Below the pieces are notes generated by a model. It had not been told where the DNA came from. It made no database searches and saw only the letters and a list, made by a program, of their open reading frames with translations. A stretch of DNA of 50,675 nucleotides from UBA5614 sp034678545 (GTDB lineage: Bacteria > Cloacimonadota > Cloacimonadia > Cloacimonadales > Cloacimonadaceae): NCBI GenBank assembly GCA_034678545.1, contig JAXDBS010000054.1, positions 1-50,675 on the forward strand, in the 5' to 3' direction. A program made the translations under genes and the position numbers. This document shows positions 25,565-34,584 of this stretch, piece by piece. Within the stretch, counting starts at the first letter, position 1. Every line of letters starts with the position of its first letter.

Positions 25565-27425
25565 TTTCGTGCACAATGATCTTTATCTTGGAGCCGATCA
25601 GCTCGTTTAACTCTCTATCAAACAGCTCTTCAGCCAAAGGGTCAATAATATAGGATATCATTTTATTCAGGATGCCTCTGCCACCTGTGCGTTGGTCAAA
25701 ATCAGCCGTTATTATCATCATCGCTTTATCCATATCATCGAAACTGATATCTTCAATGCGATACTTTTCCCTTAATCTGTCCCTTATTGGCTTAAACTTA
25801 GACATAATGATCTTTTCCAGGATCTTTGGATCTTTGATGAAGTTAAAGGGGACAATATTATCTCCGATCCTGTTGAGTAACTCGGGGCGCATCAACTTGG
25901 TATGAAAGTGCTCCCGTACTTTATCCACGAACTCATCAAAAACGACTTTTGTTTCATCTGAGGGCATGACCTCTGCGGCTCCAATATTCGAAGTGAAGAC
26001 CACGATCGTTTCTGAAAATGAAACGGTTTCTCCCTTACCATCGGTCAGCCTTCCATCTTCCAATATCTGCAGAAATTTGTCTAATATTCTTGGATGTGCT
26101 TTCTCGATTTCGTCGAATAAAAGTACGGAGAATGGTCTTGATTTGACTGCATTGGTTAGTTGACCACCTTCCTCATATCCTACGTATCCCGGAGGAGCTC
26201 CAACAAGTCTTTGGTCACTATGGTCATGATTGAATTCACTCATATCAAATCTTATACAAGCATCCTCATCACCGAATAGGAATCTAGCTATTGCTTTAGC
26301 TAGCTCAGTTTTACCTACGCCTGTAGGACCGACAAAAAATAAAATTCCTTTTGGTGTTTGCTGCTTATAAGAGTGCTGCAATCCTGATAGACCAGTAAAT
26401 GCTCTTTTGATAACCTTATTAACCTTTCTTATTGCATGATCTTGTCCCTTCACGTATTGCTCTACTTCTGTAAAGAAATCATCCAGTCTATCCTTGTTTA
26501 GTTCTTCAAAGGGGCTCTTATACTCACCATATTTATACAAGGAAATCAAACCCTTGATTGTATAAGCTTGGTCTGAACTTTCTGGCTTAGCATCAGATGT
26601 ACCGATCCCCTTATTACTGGCCTTTCTATTTGATAACACCATCATCTGATAAATATCTCTTTGGGTTAGCCCTTCTGTATAGTCAACGAGTTCCTCAAAC
26701 ACTGATGTTCCTGGTGTCGGCTTCTCTCTCAGATTCCACGATAAATGAGTTTTCTTGATAAACTCTTCACGATCCTTTCTTGATGGAAGCTGAATATTGA
26801 TGTCCATAATCGCAGAAGAAGATTGGTAGAATTTCGGTGGAATTGCACCCAATTTATCAGATATCATGATGATTAAGTCGCTGTTCTTCTTAAATCTCTC
26901 CTTTTCAAGAGGATATCTACTTTCTCTTAGGGTTTTCCCTAACACCATCAGCCATTGTCTTTCAGCTTCAGATAACGAATTTGCATTACCCCAAAGACCA
27001 TGAGTCCAATCTAGTACATATACCTTAGGTTTGTCGGGAGTGCTATTTAGAAATGACCTGTAGACAAAGCTGAGGAACTGTTCAGGAGCAGCATCAAGAA
27101 TTTGGTTTGAGGACTGAGGGTTTTGACCAGAAGTCGAGGCATCACCCATGTCATAATCGGAACCAGGAGATTCTGTATCTTTATCAATCAATGCCTCTCG
27201 ATCTTCATTATAGGAATGAGATCCAGGAAACAACTGTCTCGCTCCACTCACTCTGTCCCAGATATATCCAGTTTCATAACCAATACCCTTGAGCATTTTG
27301 ACTATCTGATCGATTATGGAGGTGCATTGAGAACTATCTAAGAACAAATCCTCCACATTACCGTGTAGGATAATCACTCTCCTGATTAACACCTGTGTTA
27401 GGAAACTATTCTGCCAATCTGTCAT
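25527..27425 (-). CDS. ClpB/ClpA-like AAA+ ATPase with degenerate first domain
   Basis: A 632-residue protein. The C-terminal half is a Clp/HSP100-type D2 module: Walker A G-P-T-G-V-G-K-T (366-373), a pore loop G-Y-V-G-Y (413-417), Walker B L-L-F-D-E-I-E-K-A-H (D438, E439), sensor 1 T-S-N (478-480), an arginine finger about R519 and a C-terminal small domain. The N-terminal part (about 1-260) looks like an AAA-type domain without a Walker A: it starts V-I-I-L-H-G-N-V-E-D and has V-Y-V-L-D-W. The Clp N-domain and coiled M-domain are missing. Its ATG overlaps the preceding stop by four bases. Probably a remodelling motor of the module. Confidence 0.88.
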   Translation of the reverse strand: MTDWQNSFLTQVLIRRVIILHGNVEDLFLDSSQCTSIIDQIVKMLKGIGYETGYIWDRVSGARQLFPGSHSYNEDREALIDKDTESPGSDYDMGDASTSGQNPQSSNQILDAAPEQFLSFVYRSFLNSTPDKPKVYVLDWTHGLWGNANSLSEAERQWLMVLGKTLRESRYPLEKERFKKNSDLIIMISDKLGAIPPKFYQSSSAIMDINIQLPSRKDREEFIKKTHLSWNLREKPTPGTSVFEELVDYTEGLTQRDIYQMMVLSNRKASNKGIGTSDAKPESSDQAYTIKGLISLYKYGEYKSPFEELNKDRLDDFFTEVEQYVKGQDHAIRKVNKVIKRAFTGLSGLQHSYKQQTPKGILFFVGPTGVGKTELAKAIARFLFGDEDACIRFDMSEFNHDHSDQRLVGAPPGYVGYEEGGQLTNAVKSRPFSVLLFDEIEKAHPRILDKFLQILEDGRLTDGKGETVSFSETIVVFTSNIGAAEVMPSDETKVVFDEFVDKVREHFHTKLMRPELLNRIGDNIVPFNFIKDPKILEKIIMSKFKPIRDRLREKYRIEDISFDDMDKAMMIITADFDQRTGGRGILNKMISYIIDPLAEELFDRELNELIGSKIKIIVHENGKKFKFTFDRP

Positions 27426-28537
27426 TTTTGACCTCCTTTGTATGATCCACCAGCAGGAGTTTGTCTGGCATCTTTTGAAATCTTATCGGGATTTTCCCAG
27501 ATAACCCTTTCATTAGAGAGTTTGATGCCATACACTTGTTCAAGCTTTGGAAGAAAGGAGTCAATGTCCTTCTTGCAGGTTGCTCCCTCATATTTCTCGA
27601 ACGAATACTCCATTGAACCGTCTTTTGTTACCTTAAAAGTACATTCCTGCCCAGCTGGACGCTGAGCCTTAATCAAGACTATATCTTTCTCACCTTCATT
27701 GATCAATCTGGGCTTGCTGACAATGAACCCAAGGTTACTCAGAGTTCCAGCTATGGCCTTAATTGATTCCCTGCGATATGTTTCATCTAATCTTGCCTGC
27801 TCCTGGGTCGCCATGATACCATGCAATTCATTCAATAACTGATCTTTGTTTTGATTGCCATCTGGATGTGTTTGCTTAATGATGTTCTTCAGCTTGCTTA
27901 TCTCATCAGCACCATGTTGGTCAGTATTCATTGTCGAGTTTTCAACAACTGCTATCTGTTGTTCTGCCAATGTGGCAATGGTGCTTAACTCTGCTTCAGA
28001 CTCCCTTTCTTCTATCCATTTCTGAGCTTTAAGCTCGGCTCTCTGAATGATGGAATCAAACTGACCCAGCACCCTGGAGGTGATTGTGTCTTTGTTTTCC
28101 AAGTTCAGTTTTACATCTTTCCAGGTGGAAACAAGTTGTTTACATTCATCGTAGGCAAAATCCCGGACCACGGGATTGGGAAACTTCTTGAATAACGCAT
28201 ACAAGAATTCTGTATATTCGGACTGTTTTTGATCTAACATTTTTCTGACATTTATAGCCTTAGTATGAAGGGTCATAGCTGAGGAAACAAGGTTGCTCGA
28301 CGTTTCTGTGAACCTCTCAGGATCAATTGAATAATTCTCGCGGATATTGGCGGCATTTAGAACCAGCGTATCGTATTCTTCTTTGACCAATTCAGATAGT
28401 CCTGATTGAATTATCTGATGCAGATGCTCTTCACATCTGGATAAATTGTTTCTTATCCTATCCTTCAAATGGTTTAGATAAATCTCTCTTTTCCTTTTTG
28501 CTTCCAGTTCATAGTTGATTCTGACAGATCGGCTCAT
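27422..28537 (-). CDS. Coiled-coil protein with an HPD motif, unknown function
   Basis: A 371-residue soluble protein. Residues 1-200 are largely helical and charged, with likely coiled coils. At 224-226 there is H-P-D, preceded by the helix K-L-K-N-I-I-K-Q-T and followed by Q-L-L-N-E-L-H-G-I-M, which resembles helices II and III of a J domain; helix I is not obvious. A separate alpha-beta C-terminal domain (about 258-352) includes a G-E-K-D-I-V-L-I-K strand. It overlaps both neighbours by exactly four bases (ATGA), so coupling to the ClpB-like ATPase is tight. An adaptor role is a guess. Confidence 0.75.
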   Translation of the reverse strand: MSRSVRINYELEAKRKREIYLNHLKDRIRNNLSRCEEHLHQIIQSGLSELVKEEYDTLVLNAANIRENYSIDPERFTETSSNLVSSAMTLHTKAINVRKMLDQKQSEYTEFLYALFKKFPNPVVRDFAYDECKQLVSTWKDVKLNLENKDTITSRVLGQFDSIIQRAELKAQKWIEERESEAELSTIATLAEQQIAVVENSTMNTDQHGADEISKLKNIIKQTHPDGNQNKDQLLNELHGIMATQEQARLDETYRRESIKAIAGTLSNLGFIVSKPRLINEGEKDIVLIKAQRPAGQECTFKVTKDGSMEYSFEKYEGATCKKDIDSFLPKLEQVYGIKLSNERVIWENPDKISKDARQTPAGGSYKGGQK

Positions 28538-30411
28538 TTATCCTCCTTTGCCTTTTGAGAAGTACCATGAGCAGTTATTCTTGATAGTAACTCCTTGTAT
28601 GTAGTCCTGATCTGAGGTCCGAAAGAATTTTCTAGTTCCTTAACTATAACCTTCACTTCGTTTGTAAAGCTCTTATCGATCTTCAATTTATCTATTTTTG
28701 ACTGATACTCATAAAGCAAGTCCGCTTTTCTTACAATATCAAAATCTCGCAACATATTGTGGGAGGTTTTATCAGATGGGTCTGATTCCCTATTCAGGTA
28801 TCTATCTATCAAAGCCCAGGAGAGAAGATCATTGGTGATAGGAATGGAATACCTCACGAGAACCTCAGATAAATCACAAAATTGGTCTAAGTTCTTAGGC
28901 TGAGTATCCTTTAAATACCGAGAAGACAAAACCAGCTTTTCCGGCTTTTCATTAGACAGTTTTGAGATAATACAGAGATACTCAATACGGTCACCGTACG
29001 AGCATGACCTGATCTGAGATTCAATGTATTTCCTCGCAGAGTTATTACTTTCTTCTTCATACTCATGGCTTCTTGCCATATCTATAAACATGATTATTAG
29101 TTCATCCGGGGATGGGTGGGATCGAATTCGTTCGATGGCCTCTTTAACCGCATTTGTTGTATCTATAAAAAGCAGATATAATCCAGTCTTGAAGTCGCCT
29201 GATTTGAGTTCATTCAATAAGTGGGGAGCTACTAAATGATGGACTTTCTCTTGTATATCATCATTTTGTGGTGAAACTGTCAAAGCTAAAGGCAAATCGA
29301 TTGTTCCAGACCCAATCTCAACAGGAAATATTGCAATCATGACGCACTTAGAATCTAAGTACGATCTGAGTCCTATCTCACCCAAGTATCCAGCCCTAGG
29401 ACAAACAACAACTTGTAGACAATCATCAAGGTTGGTTATTTTGAGGTTACCTGATTCCGTGATGATGCTTCCTTCCTTAATTTGGTCATCTGTAAGAAGT
29501 ATGTTTATGCTTTGAACAGGAATGATTGAAGAAACTTGATTAGAATCGGATGTAATCAGAACTCGTGTTTTCTTAGTTTTCGCAATGAAATCTTTAGCAG
29601 ATTCTACTGATTCGATGGTTGCTGGGTTTGGTACATTGGATTTCAGCAATAAATCACTTAGATCATTGTTGGAAGTGCTATCATCATACGAGTCGAATGC
29701 ATGAGCCAAGATATTCTTAGCTGAATTTGTTGTAATACTGTTCAGATAGCCAGTTACTTTATCGTCATTTGATTTAAACTTAATGCGTGAATCAGCCCAA
29801 ACAACATCTACCTGGCTATCTTGGTATTGAGAATCTCTTCCTATTTCATCAATGTTCTCAATCTGGGTGTCCTTTTTATACCAATCCAGCTTGCGATCGC
29901 GTAATGAATTTTTGATAACTTCACTCAATTCCGTTTGCTCAAACAACTTAGCCTCAATATACGGCTCAGTTGGTTCCGCTTTATAGGTTACATACTTGCT
30001 CTTCTTCACCAGTTGATGTCTAATGGGATCAAAGAGACTGTCAATATTGACTTTCGTGGCTACTCCGGGGATTTTCCCTGTGCTAACTATTAATGCACAA
30101 CGCTCTGTTTTTTCAAATTGAGAGAGCTTTATAACTAACGGATCTTGAATACCTTCAGGGCAACGTAAAAAATCACCAGATATCAACCTGGAAACTGAGT
30201 CTTCAATAAAAAGATTAACATCCGTTACTCCAAGAATTGATTGAAACAATTCTGGCAGGGTCATTTCTGCGTATTCAGTATAGCCACTAAGCTTAGTAAA
30301 CATCTCCAGGATGATTATCTCAAAAGCATTGGCTGTCTTTGGAGATGAATATGTTACACTACAAGAGTGCTTGATCAGTGGCATGCTTATGTTAACTTTT
30401 GCGATTATCAT
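28534..30411 (-). CDS. Large protein of unknown function in the helicase/AAA+ module
   Basis: About 625 residues from the ATG at 30411, chosen because it gives a short (20-base) overlap with the helicase stop. The open frame extends upstream to 30495 inside the helicase gene. No signal peptide, membrane helix or known catalytic motif is visible. It has a mixed alpha-beta N-terminal half, a strand-rich centre (V-L-I-T-S-D-S and L-Q-V-V-V-C-P-R-A-G segments), an L-I-I-M-F-I-D-M-A block near residue 430 and a helical, lysine-rich C-terminus. I do not recognise the family. Its fixed place between the helicase and the HPD protein argues that it is a core component. Confidence 0.72.
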   Translation of the reverse strand: MIIAKVNISMPLIKHSCSVTYSSPKTANAFEIIILEMFTKLSGYTEYAEMTLPELFQSILGVTDVNLFIEDSVSRLISGDFLRCPEGIQDPLVIKLSQFEKTERCALIVSTGKIPGVATKVNIDSLFDPIRHQLVKKSKYVTYKAEPTEPYIEAKLFEQTELSEVIKNSLRDRKLDWYKKDTQIENIDEIGRDSQYQDSQVDVVWADSRIKFKSNDDKVTGYLNSITTNSAKNILAHAFDSYDDSTSNNDLSDLLLKSNVPNPATIESVESAKDFIAKTKKTRVLITSDSNQVSSIIPVQSINILLTDDQIKEGSIITESGNLKITNLDDCLQVVVCPRAGYLGEIGLRSYLDSKCVMIAIFPVEIGSGTIDLPLALTVSPQNDDIQEKVHHLVAPHLLNELKSGDFKTGLYLLFIDTTNAVKEAIERIRSHPSPDELIIMFIDMARSHEYEEESNNSARKYIESQIRSCSYGDRIEYLCIISKLSNEKPEKLVLSSRYLKDTQPKNLDQFCDLSEVLVRYSIPITNDLLSWALIDRYLNRESDPSDKTSHNMLRDFDIVRKADLLYEYQSKIDKLKIDKSFTNEVKVIVKELENSFGPQIRTTYKELLSRITAHGTSQKAKEDK

Positions 30412-33400
30412 AGCGGTTTTTACCGTCCTTGTTGTTAGCCATTGACTTCCATTCTTCCGGTGAAATGATGAAACTACTTGGATAGAAAGACCCACGTAGG
30501 TTCACTTGTTCCATAATGTTTTTGTAGGTATAAGATTGGGTGTATCCTTCTCTATCCATGTTGGGTATCAATACCGGGTAATCTGCAAGCATGTCTTTAG
30601 CTCCAGTTACAATCAATAGCTCTCTCGCTCTGGACATAGCGACATTCACTCTTTCAAACTGAGCCACAAAGGCTTTTGCCGATTTTCTTACAGTCTGCCT
30701 GTTTCTAACTAAGCTTACAAGGATTATATCCTGTTCTCTACCTTGGAACTTATCGACGGTGCTAATCCGCCATCTGACGTTGGAAAGCTTCCCATGCCTC
30801 GATATATGCTGCTTGAGTAGAATGTTGAGCTGTCTTATCTGCATGGCATAAAATGATATGATACCAATCGATTTATTCTGGTTGAGTTCCTTAAGTCTAT
30901 TGTTAATATCGATCAAGACTGAGATTAGAATCCGAGCTTCCAGTTCATTGTAACAGCCTTTTTGTTGCATTTTGGTTTCGTAATATTTCCTTCCACACGG
31001 ATCCTGGCTTGAGTCTATCCATACAACATGCTTATTGGGAGCGAGATACTCACATTGGCTATTATTAACTAACAGCCCATGGTTTCTCGCTTGGTCTGGG
31101 TTGTCAATACCACAGACCAATCGATTCTCATAGAAATGATTGATCGTATCCATAATATGAGGGTGCATCCGGTACTGAGTAAAGAGCGAACTCTTGATTT
31201 GAGGGTCTGCTGATTCAAAATATTGCTTGAAAAGAGATGCAGTTACCATCGTTTTGTATTTATCATAGTTTTCCTGGGTCAGCACTGTCTCTTGATTTGA
31301 ACCATCGTTGGCGGCATCTTGCTCGTCGTTGAGATCCTCATTTTGCATCTGGAAAACCTCTTCCCAAGCTAATTCTTTTTCGCGAAATAAGGGTGGCAGC
31401 TGTCGATGGTCACCCACTAAAACAGCTCTTCTTCCCAGCATTAAAGGCATAATCAATTCTGGAGGTGTAGCTTTACTAACTTCATCAATGATTACAGTAT
31501 CAAAGTAATGGTACTCATTGTCGGTTAGTATCTTAGGATTCTCAGTGCAAGTCATTCCTACCACTTGACAATTCTTAAGATAGAGAGGCTGAATCGTGCC
31601 TACATCTTCTTCATTGGGCTTACTGAGTGCTATCAACCATTTATCCATTATGGGTGACGCTAACTTTCTGAACTCAGACTGAGCACTAAGCTTTGACCTA
31701 AGCTCATTTGCTATCCCAGATGCTTGATCAACCAAAGACTCTAGCTCTTCTGGAATAGGACGAGTAATCATTACGTTAATATCGAAACTGTCCTGATATG
31801 ATTTGATTTCTGTTAGCATTGAGTTTTCAATATCTGTTAATCTGCTTACAGATTCCTCATATAGTTTCTCGAGTTTGACGCATTCTCCCTGACTAGCAAT
31901 TAGGGCTTCTTGGTCAAAATCAACTGATATCCGTTCCCTGATTTGTCGGCATTCGGTTTGATGTTTTCTAATCAGTTTTGGATACTCAACAAGTATCTCA
32001 TCGATGCTCTCTACTGCTTTTTTGAGTAGAGCCAGTCCAGCTTTTCTCGGAGAACCTGTGAGAACAGTCATTATTGTCGACTTCGATTTGTACATCAAAT
32101 CCAGCACATCAATGCTGCGCTGGCCTTTATCATTTGATATATTAAAGAAATCCTTGAACCTCGACATATCTGATCCCGAGCCTGATTCCCTAAGCTGTTT
32201 TATTTCCTTTCTAATTGATCTTCTTTCTCTGTCCAGTTTTGAATACTTGGATTCATTTTCATCCAGATCATCCATCTGATCTTCCATTTCACCTAGCTTG
32301 TTTTCCAAATATGCGATCTTTGCAGATGCTGTCGAATCTGTGATCGATTCCCTATCCGGTATTGAGCTTATTCTATTGTACTCAGAGTTTAGCAGAATCT
32401 TGAAATCTTCAAGACTATGAATCCGATCCATACCGACTTTAGCAACAAGCAACAGCTCATCTGGACTGGAATATGATCTTCCAGTCCACCCAAGAAAAGG
32501 ATCTATGCCGCTTTGGGCAAGAATACTTCGTGCGGGAGCAATAACTTGGTTTTGAAAATCATCAATAATCTCATCGGGGAAGTGATCTATATCTGTAAAT
32601 TCAAGGCTTCCGCTCGTGTAATCTATCCATTTGGAAATAGCAGATTTAGTTTCTTCTACTTGCTCAAATTCTAGCTTAAGTTTATCAAGTCTTTCTTTTT
32701 TTTCCTTCGCTTTATGTAACGCTGATTTCAGATGATTGTTCTGTTCTCTCTCGTTTCGATACTCTGGCAATATTCTATTTGCTTCACTAAGCCAGTCTTC
32801 GAGAGACTTATGTCGATTATCTTCTGACTTCCAGGCTGTTAATCTGTCTTGGCTGGGTTTACTAAGTATTCGATAGAAGAAACTCAATACATTTGATGGA
32901 ATGTAATCAAGATCTTTATCTAACCGCTCTTCTTTCCCAAATCTGACCGCTCTAATGCCAGGTGTTTGTGCCAATTTTTCCAACGCATTGTCTACAGCAG
33001 TATTGCTTTGGGACGAAAGCAATACTTTTTCCCCTTTTTTGATCAACTGGTATATGGCTTCCGCAATTACTGTGGTTTTGCCGGTACCAGGAGGACCCTG
33101 GATCAAGGCAATGTCAGGTGCTGAGCACATCACCTGAACCGCTCTTTGTTGCTCACCATTTAGATTGTTATATTTCCACTGTTCAATCGGTAAAGCTCTT
33201 TTTGGCAGCTGTGCTTTACTAATATCAAACAAATAAGTAGATAGATTGGGAGAGTATCCTCCCTGCATAGTAAAGAGGTTCAGGTTTCTCTTTAGTCTAT
33301 CTATTAGCGCAACATCACCAATCGCTGAGGGAGCAAGGAATCCATTGCTGTGAATTATGCTTCTGACATCAGAATAGAATGATTTCAAGTTTGCATTAGG

Positions 33401-34552
33401 GTTACTGGAAATGTTGTTAATAATATCCTGATCGTCTTCATTGAAATCGAATGAAACGCTAAAGGCTACCGGTGCATCCCATTTTCTAGGTAAACCAGCT
33501 TCTGGTAAGTCTTCCAATTTGATTTCTCTATGTTCAACATAGGAACCAAGAGTGAAAGGACGTGGTCGAAATCTTTGATTACTGCCCTCTGATTTATCAA
33601 GATTAATAACAAAATCCCAATCATCAGATGAATACTCAGGTTCGTAAGCATAGATGTCGTCAAACCGCAAGCTTGGTAATAACTTCAGGAATGTATTCTT
33701 ATCCTTGCACACAACCTTAAATGTAAGACCTTTATCATCGACAGTATGATCAACATATCGGATGCCCTTTGCTGAGGCCTTTACCATTTCAAAACGCCAG
33801 TCAAGGTATTGAGTCCAAAGCTCACACTTTCTTTGAGTAATTACTGATATTGGATTAGCCATTAGTTTATTTACGTATTCTTCAGTTAAAAGATTATCGC
33901 TTAATAATCTAACACTTTTCAAACTAATAAGTTCGACATTCTCTTCATATTCAAACTCACGATTTTCCGTATCTGAAACTAAAACTAGATTGGTAATACT
34001 AATGCTATGATCGCCAAATCGTCCTCTATGTATAAATCCTTTCATCGCAATGCTAAGATCCCTTGGAAAGGCTTGAGGGAGCAAGACTCCATCAATCTTA
34101 GGGCGAAACAGTATATATGTGTATGGATCAGGAATATCACTCGCAATAGTTACATTACATATGTGAAATGTCTTACTAAGATGTTCAGGGCATATCAATT
34201 TCATGAAATAATCTAGTATGTTTTGAGAACCTAAATCAGTGAATAACTTATTTTTAAATTTCGCCCTTAGTTCTATTAATTGCCTTTCTAATGATTCTCT
34301 TCTATATTCTATGTCATAATAGACTTTTTTGACCGAAACAATTTGATTGTGACTTAGAATATCTTCTTGATTTCTTGAACCGCCGGGGTCGAGTCTGAGT
34401 TGTTCTGAGTATTTAGATCGAATTTTATCGGCAATATCATCTTCTATAAAACTCATATGACTTTTGGTTACCACTCCCAGTGATGTTAGATGAGTCTTTA
34501 ATGACATCGTTGAGATGTTTAGTTCTTCTGCAAGATCATGAACTCTGATCAT
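30392..34552 (-). CDS. Giant SF1 (UPF1/Dna2-like) helicase with IF2-N-like N-terminal domain
   Basis: A 1386-residue protein. Residues 1-50 match the winged IF2-N pattern of initiation factor 2 (V-H-D-L-A-E-E-L-N-I-S, then V-x-x-K-S-H-M-S). A roughly 400-residue middle region of unknown role follows. The helicase motifs are Walker A G-P-P-G-T-G-K-T (486-493), S-S-Q-S-N-T-A-V-D (Ia), D-E-V-S (1023-1026), G-D-H-R-Q-L-P-P (1047-1054), Q-Y-R-M-H-P (1126-1131), V-D-K-F-Q-G-R-E (1266-1273) and N-V-A-M-S-R-A-R (1303-1310). A coiled-coil insert of about 430 residues separates motifs Ia and II. It should translocate on DNA or RNA. It starts 32 bases after rmuC ends. Confidence 0.93.
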   Translation of the reverse strand: MIRVHDLAEELNISTMSLKTHLTSLGVVTKSHMSFIEDDIADKIRSKYSEQLRLDPGGSRNQEDILSHNQIVSVKKVYYDIEYRRESLERQLIELRAKFKNKLFTDLGSQNILDYFMKLICPEHLSKTFHICNVTIASDIPDPYTYILFRPKIDGVLLPQAFPRDLSIAMKGFIHRGRFGDHSISITNLVLVSDTENREFEYEENVELISLKSVRLLSDNLLTEEYVNKLMANPISVITQRKCELWTQYLDWRFEMVKASAKGIRYVDHTVDDKGLTFKVVCKDKNTFLKLLPSLRFDDIYAYEPEYSSDDWDFVINLDKSEGSNQRFRPRPFTLGSYVEHREIKLEDLPEAGLPRKWDAPVAFSVSFDFNEDDQDIINNISSNPNANLKSFYSDVRSIIHSNGFLAPSAIGDVALIDRLKRNLNLFTMQGGYSPNLSTYLFDISKAQLPKRALPIEQWKYNNLNGEQQRAVQVMCSAPDIALIQGPPGTGKTTVIAEAIYQLIKKGEKVLLSSQSNTAVDNALEKLAQTPGIRAVRFGKEERLDKDLDYIPSNVLSFFYRILSKPSQDRLTAWKSEDNRHKSLEDWLSEANRILPEYRNEREQNNHLKSALHKAKEKKERLDKLKLEFEQVEETKSAISKWIDYTSGSLEFTDIDHFPDEIIDDFQNQVIAPARSILAQSGIDPFLGWTGRSYSSPDELLLVAKVGMDRIHSLEDFKILLNSEYNRISSIPDRESITDSTASAKIAYLENKLGEMEDQMDDLDENESKYSKLDRERRSIRKEIKQLRESGSGSDMSRFKDFFNISNDKGQRSIDVLDLMYKSKSTIMTVLTGSPRKAGLALLKKAVESIDEILVEYPKLIRKHQTECRQIRERISVDFDQEALIASQGECVKLEKLYEESVSRLTDIENSMLTEIKSYQDSFDINVMITRPIPEELESLVDQASGIANELRSKLSAQSEFRKLASPIMDKWLIALSKPNEEDVGTIQPLYLKNCQVVGMTCTENPKILTDNEYHYFDTVIIDEVSKATPPELIMPLMLGRRAVLVGDHRQLPPLFREKELAWEEVFQMQNEDLNDEQDAANDGSNQETVLTQENYDKYKTMVTASLFKQYFESADPQIKSSLFTQYRMHPHIMDTINHFYENRLVCGIDNPDQARNHGLLVNNSQCEYLAPNKHVVWIDSSQDPCGRKYYETKMQQKGCYNELEARILISVLIDINNRLKELNQNKSIGIISFYAMQIRQLNILLKQHISRHGKLSNVRWRISTVDKFQGREQDIILVSLVRNRQTVRKSAKAFVAQFERVNVAMSRARELLIVTGAKDMLADYPVLIPNMDREGYTQSYTYKNIMEQVNLRGSFYPSSFIISPEEWKSMANNKDGKNRYDNRKS

Positions 34553-34584
34553 ATTATTCTCTATATCATTGTTGGAATTGAATA

